A stretch of 45,363 nucleotides of DNA from Clostridiales bacterium (GTDB lineage: Bacteria; Bacillota; Clostridia; Oscillospirales; Oscillospiraceae), in the NCBI GenBank assembly GCA_021205205.1, contig JAJPXY010000107.1, positions 1 through 45,363 on the forward strand, in the 5' to 3' direction. A program made the position numbers and the translations under genes. Below are positions 1 to 7,590 of this stretch, one piece after another; position 1 is the stretch's first letter, and every line of letters begins with the position of its first letter. The notes below the pieces were generated by a model. That model was given only the letters and a program-made list of their open reading frames with translations. It was not told the origin of the DNA and made no database searches.

Positions 1-49
1 TTTCCAGCAGGGTGATTTGTGCTTTCAGAAAATCAAGCTGTTCATTCAT
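1..49 (-). CDS. 5' end of a truncated hypothetical ORF (MNEQLDFLKAQITLLE...), runs off the window edge
   Basis: Reverse complement from ATG at 49; overlaps the stop of the upstream ORF in an operon-like way. Confidence 0.4.
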   Translation of the reverse strand, partial: MNEQLDFLKAQITLLE

Positions 50-353
50 CCTGTTCCACCTCTTTTCCCTCTTTCAGAATTTCCAGCAGGGCAAACCGCG
101 GCGGGTAAGGCGCAGGTTCAAAAAACAGACGTTTTTCCTCTCCCCGGATGACTACGGTGTAGCAGTCGCCGGAATAGGAAGTCCCAGCAGTATGAGCTGG
201 CCGAAAGTCGCGCACTTCTTCGATAGGATAGATACGTCCGTTGGTCCATTCCAATGTTTTCGGATGCATAAAACCGGTGGTGTCGATCTCCGAAGTGACC
301 GTTACATAGACCCTTTCCTTATGCGGATACAATGCTCTGCCAGTCGTACTCAT
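42..353 (-). CDS. hypothetical protein, 103 aa
   Basis: Compact ORF, co-oriented with the next two genes. Confidence 0.7.
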   Translation of the reverse strand: MSTTGRALYPHKERVYVTVTSEIDTTGFMHPKTLEWTNGRIYPIEEVRDFRPAHTAGTSYSGDCYTVVIRGEEKRLFFEPAPYPPRFALLEILKEGKEVEQDE

Positions 354-383
354 GCTGCGGTCACCTCCCTGCTAATTCGTCAT

Positions 384-854
384 TTAGGATGCACATTCTG
401 CCGGTTCAAGTCCGACCACCTCGTAGATTTCGTTTTTTGCCGCAGTGTCCAGTCCACAAAGTTCGATTTTCTGGTCGAGCAATTCCTTCGTCCATTTACC
501 ACGAGCATTTTTCGGCGTGTGCTGAATTTGGTTCAAAATCGCATCCCGACAGTAAAGCTCCAGGAGCGAATCCAATACGCCTGCCCAGTCAACACCTTTT
601 GTTCGCATGGGAGAGGGACCCGTGTAAAACTGTTCCATATACTGCTTGAGCCTTCTTGCGGCAGAACGGCAGTCGGCGGCGATCAATCTTCTTTTCGTTT
701 TTTCATATGCCTTTTGGCAATAGGCGGCAAGCTCGCCGCCTTCTGTATCTTCCATGTATTTCGTGCCATTTTCATTCTCGATGCCGGCATTTGGTCCGCC
801 ATGCTCCACAAAGGCCAAAGGTTCCCCTGTATTCATCATTTCACACAACCTCAT
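384..854 (-). CDS. hypothetical protein, ~156 aa
   Basis: ORF directly downstream of the repressor gene, same strand. Confidence 0.7.
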   Translation of the reverse strand: MRLCEMMNTGEPLAFVEHGGPNAGIENENGTKYMEDTEGGELAAYCQKAYEKTKRRLIAADCRSAARRLKQYMEQFYTGPSPMRTKGVDWAGVLDSLLELYCRDAILNQIQHTPKNARGKWTKELLDQKIELCGLDTAAKNEIYEVVGLEPAECAS

Positions 855-857
855 AGT

Positions 858-1730
858 TTAGTTCAGAACACGGCCAACGATTTGAAAACCAAGAGCCGGA
901 TTGATTTCGATGGGTTCATATTCTTTGTTGTGGGAAACCAGAAGGACTTTCGGGTATATTACACCATCGACCAGGTAGTCATTCATCTCCTCCTCGTCAG
1001 GCATAACTTCCTGGTACTCCTTGATGTATCCACAGCCGTCGTAAATGAAAATGCCGATTTCGCCAGGATTAAGTTCCTCGCACTGTTCCACCCAAACGAT
1101 TTGGTTGTCCGTATAGGTTGGCATCATACTGTCTCCACTGACACGCAGGCCAAAGTCCGCTGCCTCGATGGTTGGTGAAGATGGAAATTCCTTCATCTCG
1201 AAGTTATCTTCGTCCAAAAAGTTGCCGGTGCCGGCGGACACGGGGAGCTTGCTCACCGCTTTGCTGATTTTCTGGATCTGCTCAAAATACTTTGTCGTTC
1301 TGCGGCGTTCCTTCGGCACGAACTGGCCGGACGTGATGAGTGCCTCCTTAAAGGATTGCAGGATATTCAATCCCTTCTGGTTCAACTCCGGGGAAAAAGC
1401 AGGAGATTCCGGCACATCTCCAAGAAAATAATTCCTTATATCTGTGATGCCGAAAATGTCACTGAGGGCAAGCAGTTGGAGGGCGCTGGGTATTGATTCG
1501 CCCTTTTCCCACTTACTGATAGCGGCCGGGGTGATGCTGTTTCCGTACTGGCTCAGAATTGCAGGCAATTCCTTCTGGCTCACGTTCTTGCTCTTACGAG
1601 CCTCAGTCAACTTCCTGCCGATCACATTATCATTCCTCATGTCCTGGAACTGAAACGTGATGGTGCTTTTCTTCTTCCGGTCTGTAATCAAAGCGTTCAT
1701 CTTAATCATTTTCGGGCTGTTGTCAGCCAT
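858..1730 (-). CDS. XRE-family HTH / S24 (LexA-like) transcriptional repressor
   Basis: N-terminal XRE HTH (IGRKLTEARKSKNVSQKELPAIL..ITPAAISKWEKGESIPS) and C-terminal S24-like domain (FGLRVSGDSMMPTYTDNQIVWVEQ..GIFIYDGCGYIKEY). An internal start at about 1640 is possible. Confidence 0.88.
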   Translation of the reverse strand: MADNSPKMIKMNALITDRKKKSTITFQFQDMRNDNVIGRKLTEARKSKNVSQKELPAILSQYGNSITPAAISKWEKGESIPSALQLLALSDIFGITDIRNYFLGDVPESPAFSPELNQKGLNILQSFKEALITSGQFVPKERRRTTKYFEQIQKISKAVSKLPVSAGTGNFLDEDNFEMKEFPSSPTIEAADFGLRVSGDSMMPTYTDNQIVWVEQCEELNPGEIGIFIYDGCGYIKEYQEVMPDEEEMNDYLVDGVIYPKVLLVSHNKEYEPIEINPALGFQIVGRVLN

Positions 1731-1762
1731 AGGTCATGCCCACTTGCGTTTTGGTTAAGTCC

Positions 1763-1791
1763 ATTATAAATCAAACTTAATTCTATGTCAA
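1763..1791 (-). promoter_or_regulatory. Consensus sigma70-type promoter of the repressor (TTGACA-17-TATAAT)
   Basis: TGTCAA 1786-1791 and ATTATA 1763-1768 on + strand = TTGACA/TATAAT on -, 17-bp spacer. Confidence 0.8.
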
Positions 1792-1816
1792 CAAAAATAA
1801 AAGAATCTAGTTTGAT
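1770..1816. promoter_or_regulatory. Inverted operator pair ATCAAACTTAATTCT / AGAATCTAGTTTGAT
   Basis: Arms 1770-1784 and 1802-1816 are reverse complements at 13/15; left arm lies inside the minus promoter spacer, right arm abuts the plus promoter. Confidence 0.7.
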
Positions 1817-1822
1817 TTTTTC

Positions 1823-1851
1823 TTGACAACGTCCATGACAGTGATTATACT
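1823..1851 (+). promoter_or_regulatory. Divergent promoter TTGACA-17-TATACT
   Basis: TTGACA 1823-1828, TATACT 1846-1851. Confidence 0.75.
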
Positions 1852-2128
1852 GTTCATCATGACCAGAGAGGAGGGCGTGGATCATATCCCGCAACAGCAT
1901 CCTGCTTCACGGGGAGGTAAAAAAAGTATACGGCGGAGGTTTCGCATCTGGATGTGAAGCAGTTGGTGGAACAGTCGCAACCGCAGTCGAGGAGGGAAAA
2001 ATATAATTTTATCACATAGCGACATCGAAAATATAGCCGCAGCCGTAATCTGGGATTTTGACCGGTTCTTTTTCGGTGCAGATGACAGGGAGAAACGACA
2101 ATATGTTCAACCAACTCCGATTGACCAG

Positions 2129-3103
2129 TTGGCCAAAGAATACCTCAACCTCAACGTGACCTTTGCAAATCTGTCACAGGACGGGAGTATTCTGGGGCTG
2201 ACCACCTATGCTGACACACAATTTGAGTTCATACAGACTGGTTGCTCACGCATTCTGCCACTGAAACGCAACCAAATCGTCCTTGATTCGAGCTTTATTC
2301 AACCAGGTAACGTCCGAAGAATGTGCGGGAGACGCAGATTTACTCTTGCTCATGAATGTGCGCACCAGATTTTATTCCAGCTTGAAAAAGACGAGAGTAA
2401 ACCGACCCACAGACGGGCCTATGCTGAACGCAGAGTGCATACGCCAAGATCGCTGAAAACCCATGAAGATTGGAACGAGTGGCAGGCAAACGCCTTGGGC
2501 GCGGCTATCCTTATTGAGGAAACACTGAAAAGACATGAAGCAATTTTGGACAAGATGGCGAACGACAGAGGGTATTGCATTGCGAAAACCTATTATGAGG
2601 TCGTTTCTGGCGAATCTATCGCGGCCAGGCCGGAGATTCAAAAAATGCTGGAGGAGGTGAGCGCCGGGCTATATGCCGGTGTCCTCGTGGTTGACGTGGA
2701 ACGTCTGGCCAGAGGCAACGGCGCAGATCAGGCATACATCAGCCAGGTGTTCCAGTTCTCCGGCCCGAAAATCATCACGCCCACGAAGGTCTATGACCCG
2801 TCCAATGAGTTTGATGAAGAATACTTCGAGTTCGGCCTGTTCATGAGCCGGAGAGAGTACAAAACCATCAACCGACGGCTCATCCGCAGGCGCGACAGCA
2901 GCGCCTCCGAGGGCAAATACCTGGGCAGCATTGCTCTTATGGATACAATCAAAGCCAACCAGGAAAAGAGCCGCTTTTTCTCAACGCTGGCAAACACCTT
3001 CTTTTTCCATAGAAAAAGCGTGCCGGATGCACCGACACGCTTTCCGCGCTCCGTGCGTTACCCGCCGCAGGCGTCCAGCATGGTTTCCGCCAGGATGCCA
3101 TAG
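2129..3103 (+). CDS. ImmA/IrrE-family metallo-endopeptidase (possibly decayed at both ends)
   Basis: HECAH zinc motif in FTLAHECAHQILFQ, typical upstream LNVTFANLSQDGSILGLT. Family-like sequence continues upstream in frame to ~2003 (IILSHSDIENIAAAVIWDFDRFF) without an ATG/GTG/TTG. Confidence 0.75.
   Translation: MAKEYLNLNVTFANLSQDGSILGLTTYADTQFEFIQTGCSRILPLKRNQIVLDSSFIQPGNVRRMCGRRRFTLAHECAHQILFQLEKDESKPTHRRAYAERRVHTPRSLKTHEDWNEWQANALGAAILIEETLKRHEAILDKMANDRGYCIAKTYYEVVSGESIAARPEIQKMLEEVSAGLYAGVLVVDVERLARGNGADQAYISQVFQFSGPKIITPTKVYDPSNEFDEEYFEFGLFMSRREYKTINRRLIRRRDSSASEGKYLGSIALMDTIKANQEKSRFFSTLANTFFFHRKSVPDAPTRFPRSVRYPPQASSMVSARMP
3011..3043 (-). terminator. Intrinsic terminator downstream of spoIVB
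   Basis: AAAGCGTG..CACGCTTT stem followed by a T-run on the minus strand. Confidence 0.7.
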
Positions 3104-4119
3104 CCACGGGTGGGGTCGTTGACGAGAACGTGTGTCACCGCCCCCACCAGCCGTCCATCCTGCAAAATGGGCGAACCGGACATTCCCTGGACGATGCCGC
3201 CGGTGGCGTCCAGCAGGTCGGGGTCCGTCACTTGGAGCAGCAGATTCCGGGTCTCCGAGGCCGCCGCCGGATAAAGCCGCAGAATCTCCACAGAATACTC
3301 CTTGACCTCGTCCCCATCCACGTTGCAGAGGATGGTGGCCTTACCGGTGCTGACCTGGCTCCGTTCCGCCACTGGCAGCGCCTCTCCGTCCAATTCCCCG
3401 CAGAACTGGCCGAACACGCCGCAGTCGGTGTTTTCCGTCAGGCTGCCCAGGTCCTGGGTCAGGTCAAAGGTGCCGTGGAGCTGCCCCGGGTGTCCGCTGC
3501 TCCCCTTCACGGCGCTGGTCACGGTGGCGCTCATAATGCCGCCGGTTTTCAGCGGCATTAACAGGCTGGTATCCACATCGTTGATGCCGTGGCCCAGGGC
3601 GCAGAACCGCCCGGTGGCCGGGTCATACCAGGTGACGGTGCCGATGCCCGCCATGGAGTCCCGCACCCAAGCGCCCAGCTTATAGCTGCCGTCGGCCAGA
3701 CAGGGCGCGGCCTCCGCGGCCACCTCCAGCCGCCGCCCCGCCCGCAGGGCGGTGACGGACAGCGTCTCCCCGCTCTGCTGGCGCAGGATCTCCTCCACCT
3801 GCTCAATGGTGTCCACCTGCTGGCCGTCCAGCTGGGTGATGATGTCCCCCACCTTCAATCCGCTCTCTTTGGCCGGGGAATAACTGCCCTGGGCGGTGCT
3901 GATCTCCTCCAGCCCCACCACCATGACGCCGTGGGAAAACAGCTTGATGCCCACCGTTTTGCCCACCGGCACCAGCATGGTCGGCTCCGCCTGCCCGGAG
4001 CAGCGGACGGCCGGACGCCATCTCCCCCACCCCACGGCGGCCAGCAGGAGCGCCAGCGCCAGAACCATCGCCAGCCCTGCCAGCACGGCGGGGTGCGCCG
4101 TCTGTTTTTCTTCCTTCAT
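3058..4119 (-). CDS. spoIVB: SpoIVB-type peptidase S55 with PDZ domain (stage IV sporulation protein B)
   Basis: N-terminal TM segment, PDZ (AKESGLKVGDIITQLDGQQV), GHGIND and QGMSGSPILQDGRLVGAVTHVLVNDPTRGYGI motifs. Confidence 0.92.
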   Translation of the reverse strand: MKEEKQTAHPAVLAGLAMVLALALLLAAVGWGRWRPAVRCSGQAEPTMLVPVGKTVGIKLFSHGVMVVGLEEISTAQGSYSPAKESGLKVGDIITQLDGQQVDTIEQVEEILRQQSGETLSVTALRAGRRLEVAAEAAPCLADGSYKLGAWVRDSMAGIGTVTWYDPATGRFCALGHGINDVDTSLLMPLKTGGIMSATVTSAVKGSSGHPGQLHGTFDLTQDLGSLTENTDCGVFGQFCGELDGEALPVAERSQVSTGKATILCNVDGDEVKEYSVEILRLYPAAASETRNLLLQVTDPDLLDATGGIVQGMSGSPILQDGRLVGAVTHVLVNDPTRGYGILAETMLDACGG

Positions 4120-4310
4120 TCTCCATCCCTCCATCAGCGGCCTGTTTTGTGGAAAAACGCGCCAGTTCAGGGACGTTTTCCCCCTCACAGGCCAAGTCAC
4201 GCTGCCAGATTACTATTTCTCGCAGAGACGAAAAAACCGCGCCGCCGCTGCCAAAGTCGGGCAACGTTGGGCGCGCGGAACGGTGTCGAAGCTGCGCCGC
4301 TGTGAATGGG

Positions 4311-4339
4311 AGCTTTTCTTTGGGAAAAGCTGCTTTTTT
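4311..4339 (+). terminator. Terminator-like hairpin with U-tract and no obvious upstream gene
   Basis: AGCTTTTC-TTTGG-GAAAAGCT then GCTTTTTT. Confidence 0.5.
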
Positions 4340-4391
4340 GCGTGAAAGAGAAAAAACCAGAAAAAGGAAAATATTTTTTCCTTTTTTTCGC

Positions 4392-4420
4392 TTGTACTGC
4401 ACCACCACCTGTGATACAAT
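4392..4420 (+). promoter_or_regulatory. Promoter TTGTAC-17-TACAAT upstream of the DUF1002-type gene
   Basis: Hexamers at 4392-4397 and 4415-4420. Confidence 0.6.
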
Positions 4421-4454
4421 ATCTTCTTACATCAGACAGAAAGGCAGATGCGGA

Positions 4455-5348
4455 ATGAAACGACTGATGGCACTATTTCTGGCGGTCTGTATGGCACTCT
4501 CGGTCAGCGCCCTGGCCCTGGCCGACGGTACCGGCACGGAAAACAAAGGGTATCTTGTCCTGGGCGAGGACCTGACCAGCCAGGAGCTGGAAACCGTACT
4601 GTCCTTCCTCCAGGTGGACGACATGGACGACTACGTGGTCAGCTACACCACCAACGAGCAGGAGCACGAGGCCTTCGACAGCTATCTCAGCGCCTCGGTG
4701 GTGGGCAGCCGCGCCCTGTCCTCCATCCTGCTGGTCCCCGGCGAGGAGGGAGACGGCATCTCCGTCACCTCCTATAATATCACCTACTGCACGGTGGAGA
4801 TGTACCAGAACGCGCTGATCTCCGCCGGAGTGGAGGACGTGGCCATCTACATCGCCGCGCCCTACGCCGTCTCCGGCACCTGCGCCCTGGTCAGCGCCAT
4901 GAACGCCTACTCCACCCTGACCGGGGAGGAGATCGACCAGGCCAGCGCCGACGCCGCCGTGGACGAGCTGGTGACCACCGGCGAGCTGGGCGACGCCATC
5001 GGCAGCAACGACACCGCCGCCGAGCTGATTGCTCTGCTCAAGCAGCAGCTGCTGGAGCAGGACCTGACCGAGGAGGAGCTTTCCGAGGCCATCGACAACG
5101 CCTGTGAGGAAATGGACGTGACCATCGACGACGACCTGAAGCAGCAAATCATCGACCTGCTGCTGAAACTGAAGGAGACGGACATCGACGTGGACGCCCT
5201 ATCCAAGCAGGCCAGCAATCTCTACAGCAAAATCAGCGAAACCATGGATTCCATGGGTATCACCCGGGAATCGGCGCTGAACTTCTTCCAGAAGGCGCTG
5301 CAATTTGTGCAGAACCTGCTTGGCAGCCTGTTCGGCAGCGGCGAATGA
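4455..5348 (+). CDS. DUF1002-domain secreted protein
   Basis: Signal peptide MKRLMALFLAVCMALSVSALALA; DUF1002-like body (TSQELETVLSFLQVDDMDDYVVSYTTNEQEHEAFDSYL...). Confidence 0.85.
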   Translation: MKRLMALFLAVCMALSVSALALADGTGTENKGYLVLGEDLTSQELETVLSFLQVDDMDDYVVSYTTNEQEHEAFDSYLSASVVGSRALSSILLVPGEEGDGISVTSYNITYCTVEMYQNALISAGVEDVAIYIAAPYAVSGTCALVSAMNAYSTLTGEEIDQASADAAVDELVTTGELGDAIGSNDTAAELIALLKQQLLEQDLTEEELSEAIDNACEEMDVTIDDDLKQQIIDLLLKLKETDIDVDALSKQASNLYSKISETMDSMGITRESALNFFQKALQFVQNLLGSLFGSGE

Positions 5349-5381
5349 GCCTCCGGCGGCAGATGGCTCTCGCCGCCGGAC

Positions 5382-5412
5382 AAAAAAAGACCAGGCGATT
5401 CAACCTCTCGCC
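5382..5412 (-). terminator. Candidate intrinsic terminator of a minus-strand noncoding transcript
   Basis: On minus: GAC-tc-GGCGA-gaggttgaa-TCGCC-tg-GTC then TTTTTTT. Confidence 0.5.
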
Positions 5413-5916
5413 GAGTCACTTCTGTTCGTTGTCCAAGGGTCTTTACCTCAACTTTTATCAGGGTTCATTCAGGACTATTCACTGCGCCGTCACTGATGGC
5501 TGTTCTGAATTGTTCTTTGGTCTCAGTCCTTTCTTCCGTCGTCTAAGAAATCTTGAGCACACGCTTCATGTCACGCGCCTCCTCTATAGGCGGAATGTGG
5601 ATAGGGACGAACTTACCTGTACATGGGACCGTACCTCCTGCGTTATTTGATTGCGGCTCTAAAAGCAACCCTCATAACACATCATCCTTTCGGAAACGGG
5701 GGTGGTGGATAGGGACGAACTTACTTGTACATGGGACCGTACCTCCTGTGTTACTGAATAGCTGACCTGAAATCATACCACATAACACATCATCCTCTCA
5801 AACGGTCAAGCGGATGGGGCGGAAGGGACATTGCTGCTTGACGGAACAGCTGCCGTTTTCACTGCGTCTTGGGAACCGACCCCTTTCTGTAGTGAAGTTT
5901 GTATCCTCTTTTGGAT
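5388..5916 (-). ncRNA. Candidate ~530-nt noncoding / micro-ORF transcript
   Basis: Strong minus promoter, terminator at the other end, no long ORF, tandem structured modules. Confidence 0.4.
5597..5812. repeat. Tandem duplication of a 108-bp module (2 copies)
   Basis: Block A (44 bp, 1 mismatch) at 5597-5640 and 5705-5748; block B cataacacatcatcct at 5673-5688 and 5781-5796; both offset by 108. Confidence 0.85.
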
Positions 5917-5922
5917 GAATTA

Positions 5923-5951
5923 AGAATACCACAGTTCCGCGCATCTGTCAA
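5923..5951 (-). promoter_or_regulatory. Promoter TTGACA-17-TATTCT for the minus-strand noncoding unit
   Basis: TGTCAA 5946-5951 and AGAATA 5923-5928 on + strand. Confidence 0.65.
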
Positions 5952-6017
5952 GTGTTTTGTAAAAAAATTTTATTAAGTTCGATATGGGAACGATTTGCGT
6001 CCCCGGAGGGTTTTTCT

Positions 6018-6620
6018 ATGACAAAAAATATCGTGATGGACATGGGAAATGTGCTGCTGGACTTCGACCCGCAGGTCCCCCTGGACCGGTACTGCTCCAC
6101 CCCGGAAGAAAAGGAGCTGGTGCGCCGGGAGCTGTTTCAGGCTCCGGAGTGGCTGATGGCCGACCAGGGCCTGATCCGGGACTGTGAGCGGTTCGACCAC
6201 ATCAAGGACCGGGTGCCGCGGCAGCACTGGCCCGCGCTGAAAGCCTGCGCGGACAACTGGTGGGTGTGTATGCACAACCCCATCCCCGGCGCGCTGGACT
6301 TCCTCCACGACTGCAAGGCGGCGGGATTCGGGCTGTACATCCTCTCCAACTCCTCCGACCTGTTCTTCACCTACTTCCCGGCCTTCTGCCCCCTGGAGTT
6401 CTTCGACGGGGCGGTGGTCTCCTGCCAGGAGAAGCTGCTGAAACCCGACCCGGAGATCTACCGGCGGCTGCTGGAGCGGTACCGCCTGACGCCGGAGACC
6501 TGTTATTTTGTGGATGACCGACAGGACAACGTGGCGGCGGCTCAGGCCCTGGGCATGGGCGGCCATGTGTTCCGCATGGATTACCCCGCCATCCGCCGGG
6601 AACTGGGGATGCAGCCATGA
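6018..6620 (+). CDS. HAD-superfamily hydrolase (subfamily IA)
   Basis: VMDMGNVLLDFD, LSNSSD, KPDPEIYRRLLER, FVDDRQDNVAAA; GGAGGG RBS upstream. Confidence 0.88.
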   Translation: MTKNIVMDMGNVLLDFDPQVPLDRYCSTPEEKELVRRELFQAPEWLMADQGLIRDCERFDHIKDRVPRQHWPALKACADNWWVCMHNPIPGALDFLHDCKAAGFGLYILSNSSDLFFTYFPAFCPLEFFDGAVVSCQEKLLKPDPEIYRRLLERYRLTPETCYFVDDRQDNVAAAQALGMGGHVFRMDYPAIRRELGMQP

Positions 6621-7462
6621 AAAAGGCCGCAGTCATCAACGACCTGTCCGGCTTTGGCCGGTGCTCCCTGACTGCTGCCCTGCCGGTGCTGGCCACCCTG
6701 GGGACACAGCCGGTGCCGCTGCCCACGGCGCTGCTCTCCGCCCAGACGGGCTACCCCAGTCACACTTATCTGGACCTGACCGGCCAGATGGACAGCATCC
6801 GCCGTTCGTGGCAGGCTATGGGCGTCCATTTCGACGCCATTTCCACCGGTTTTGTGGCGGAACCGGCCCAATTCGACCAGCTCAACGCCTTTTTGGACGC
6901 CTTTCAGCGGGAGGACACGCTGGTGCTGGTGGACCCGGTGATGGGGGACGGCGGCCGCGCCTTCGGGATGTTCAGCCCCGAACTGCTGGAGGGGATGCGG
7001 GGGCTGTGCCGCCGGGGGACGCTGCTGGTCCCCAACCTGACGGAGTGCTGCCTGCTGACCGGGTGGGACTATGTCGCGCTGACCGCCCACCAGCGGGAGC
7101 AGGATTACATCGAGCGGGTAGCCGCCTGCGGCGAGGCCCTCCGCCGCCCCGGGCAGACGGCGGTCATCACCGGCGTCCAGGCCCCCGGCGCGGACGGCAA
7201 GCCCGCTGTGGGCAACCTGGCCCTGTGGGACGGCGGGACCTTTTTCCTGGCCCAACCCTACAACGGCAAAAGCTACTCCGGCACCGGCGACCTGTTCGCC
7301 GCCGCCCTGCTGGGAGCGCTGCTGCGGGGGGAGACGGTTCCACAGGCTGTGGAACGGGCGGAGCGATTTCTCTCCGCCGCCATCGCCGCCGCTGCCCGGG
7401 AGGGAACGGATCGCAACGACGGCGTTCCCTACGAGGCGTTTTTGGGGATGCTGCTGCCATAA
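6617..7462 (+). CDS. pdxY: pyridoxamine/pyridoxal kinase (PfkB/ribokinase superfamily)
   Basis: INDLSGFGRCSLTAALPVLATLG, LVDPVMGDGG, YSGTGDLFAAALLG; ATGA overlap with previous gene. Confidence 0.88.
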   Translation: MKKAAVINDLSGFGRCSLTAALPVLATLGTQPVPLPTALLSAQTGYPSHTYLDLTGQMDSIRRSWQAMGVHFDAISTGFVAEPAQFDQLNAFLDAFQREDTLVLVDPVMGDGGRAFGMFSPELLEGMRGLCRRGTLLVPNLTECCLLTGWDYVALTAHQREQDYIERVAACGEALRRPGQTAVITGVQAPGADGKPAVGNLALWDGGTFFLAQPYNGKSYSGTGDLFAAALLGALLRGETVPQAVERAERFLSAAIAAAAREGTDRNDGVPYEAFLGMLLP

Positions 7463-7538
7463 ATGTGCAATGAGCGATGAGCAATGTGTAATGGCTCTGT
7501 TTTCAACCGCACTCGTAAAAAAAGCCGAAACGAAACGC

Positions 7539-7571
7539 AAAACCGCCCTCTGGACAAACCAGGGGGGCGGT
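7539..7571 (-). terminator. Intrinsic terminator of the acyl-CoA ligase gene
   Basis: ACCGCCC..GGGCGGT stem followed by TTTT on minus. Confidence 0.65.
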
Positions 7572-7590
7572 CAATGGTTTTAGTCGCGGT

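Noticed and set aside
12-1178. 388-aa plus-strand ORF across the left edge
   Set aside because: Antisense to the repressor and two hypothetical genes; no homology-like features, and the minus strand has HTH/S24 motifs and a consensus promoter.
5349-5388. Rho-independent terminator for the DUF1002 gene on the plus strand
   Set aside because: The CTCCGGCGGC..GCCGCCGGA hairpin is followed by an A-run, not a T-run, on the plus strand; left as an unclassified stem-loop.
5553-5765. Plus-strand 70-aa ORF with internal duplication (WIGTNLxVHGTVPPxL)
   Set aside because: The apparent protein repeat is just the translation of the 108-bp DNA tandem repeat; no ribosome-binding site.
5597-5812. CRISPR array
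   Set aside because: Only two units, 108-bp period, 44-bp conserved block and no cas genes nearby; geometry does not fit CRISPR.
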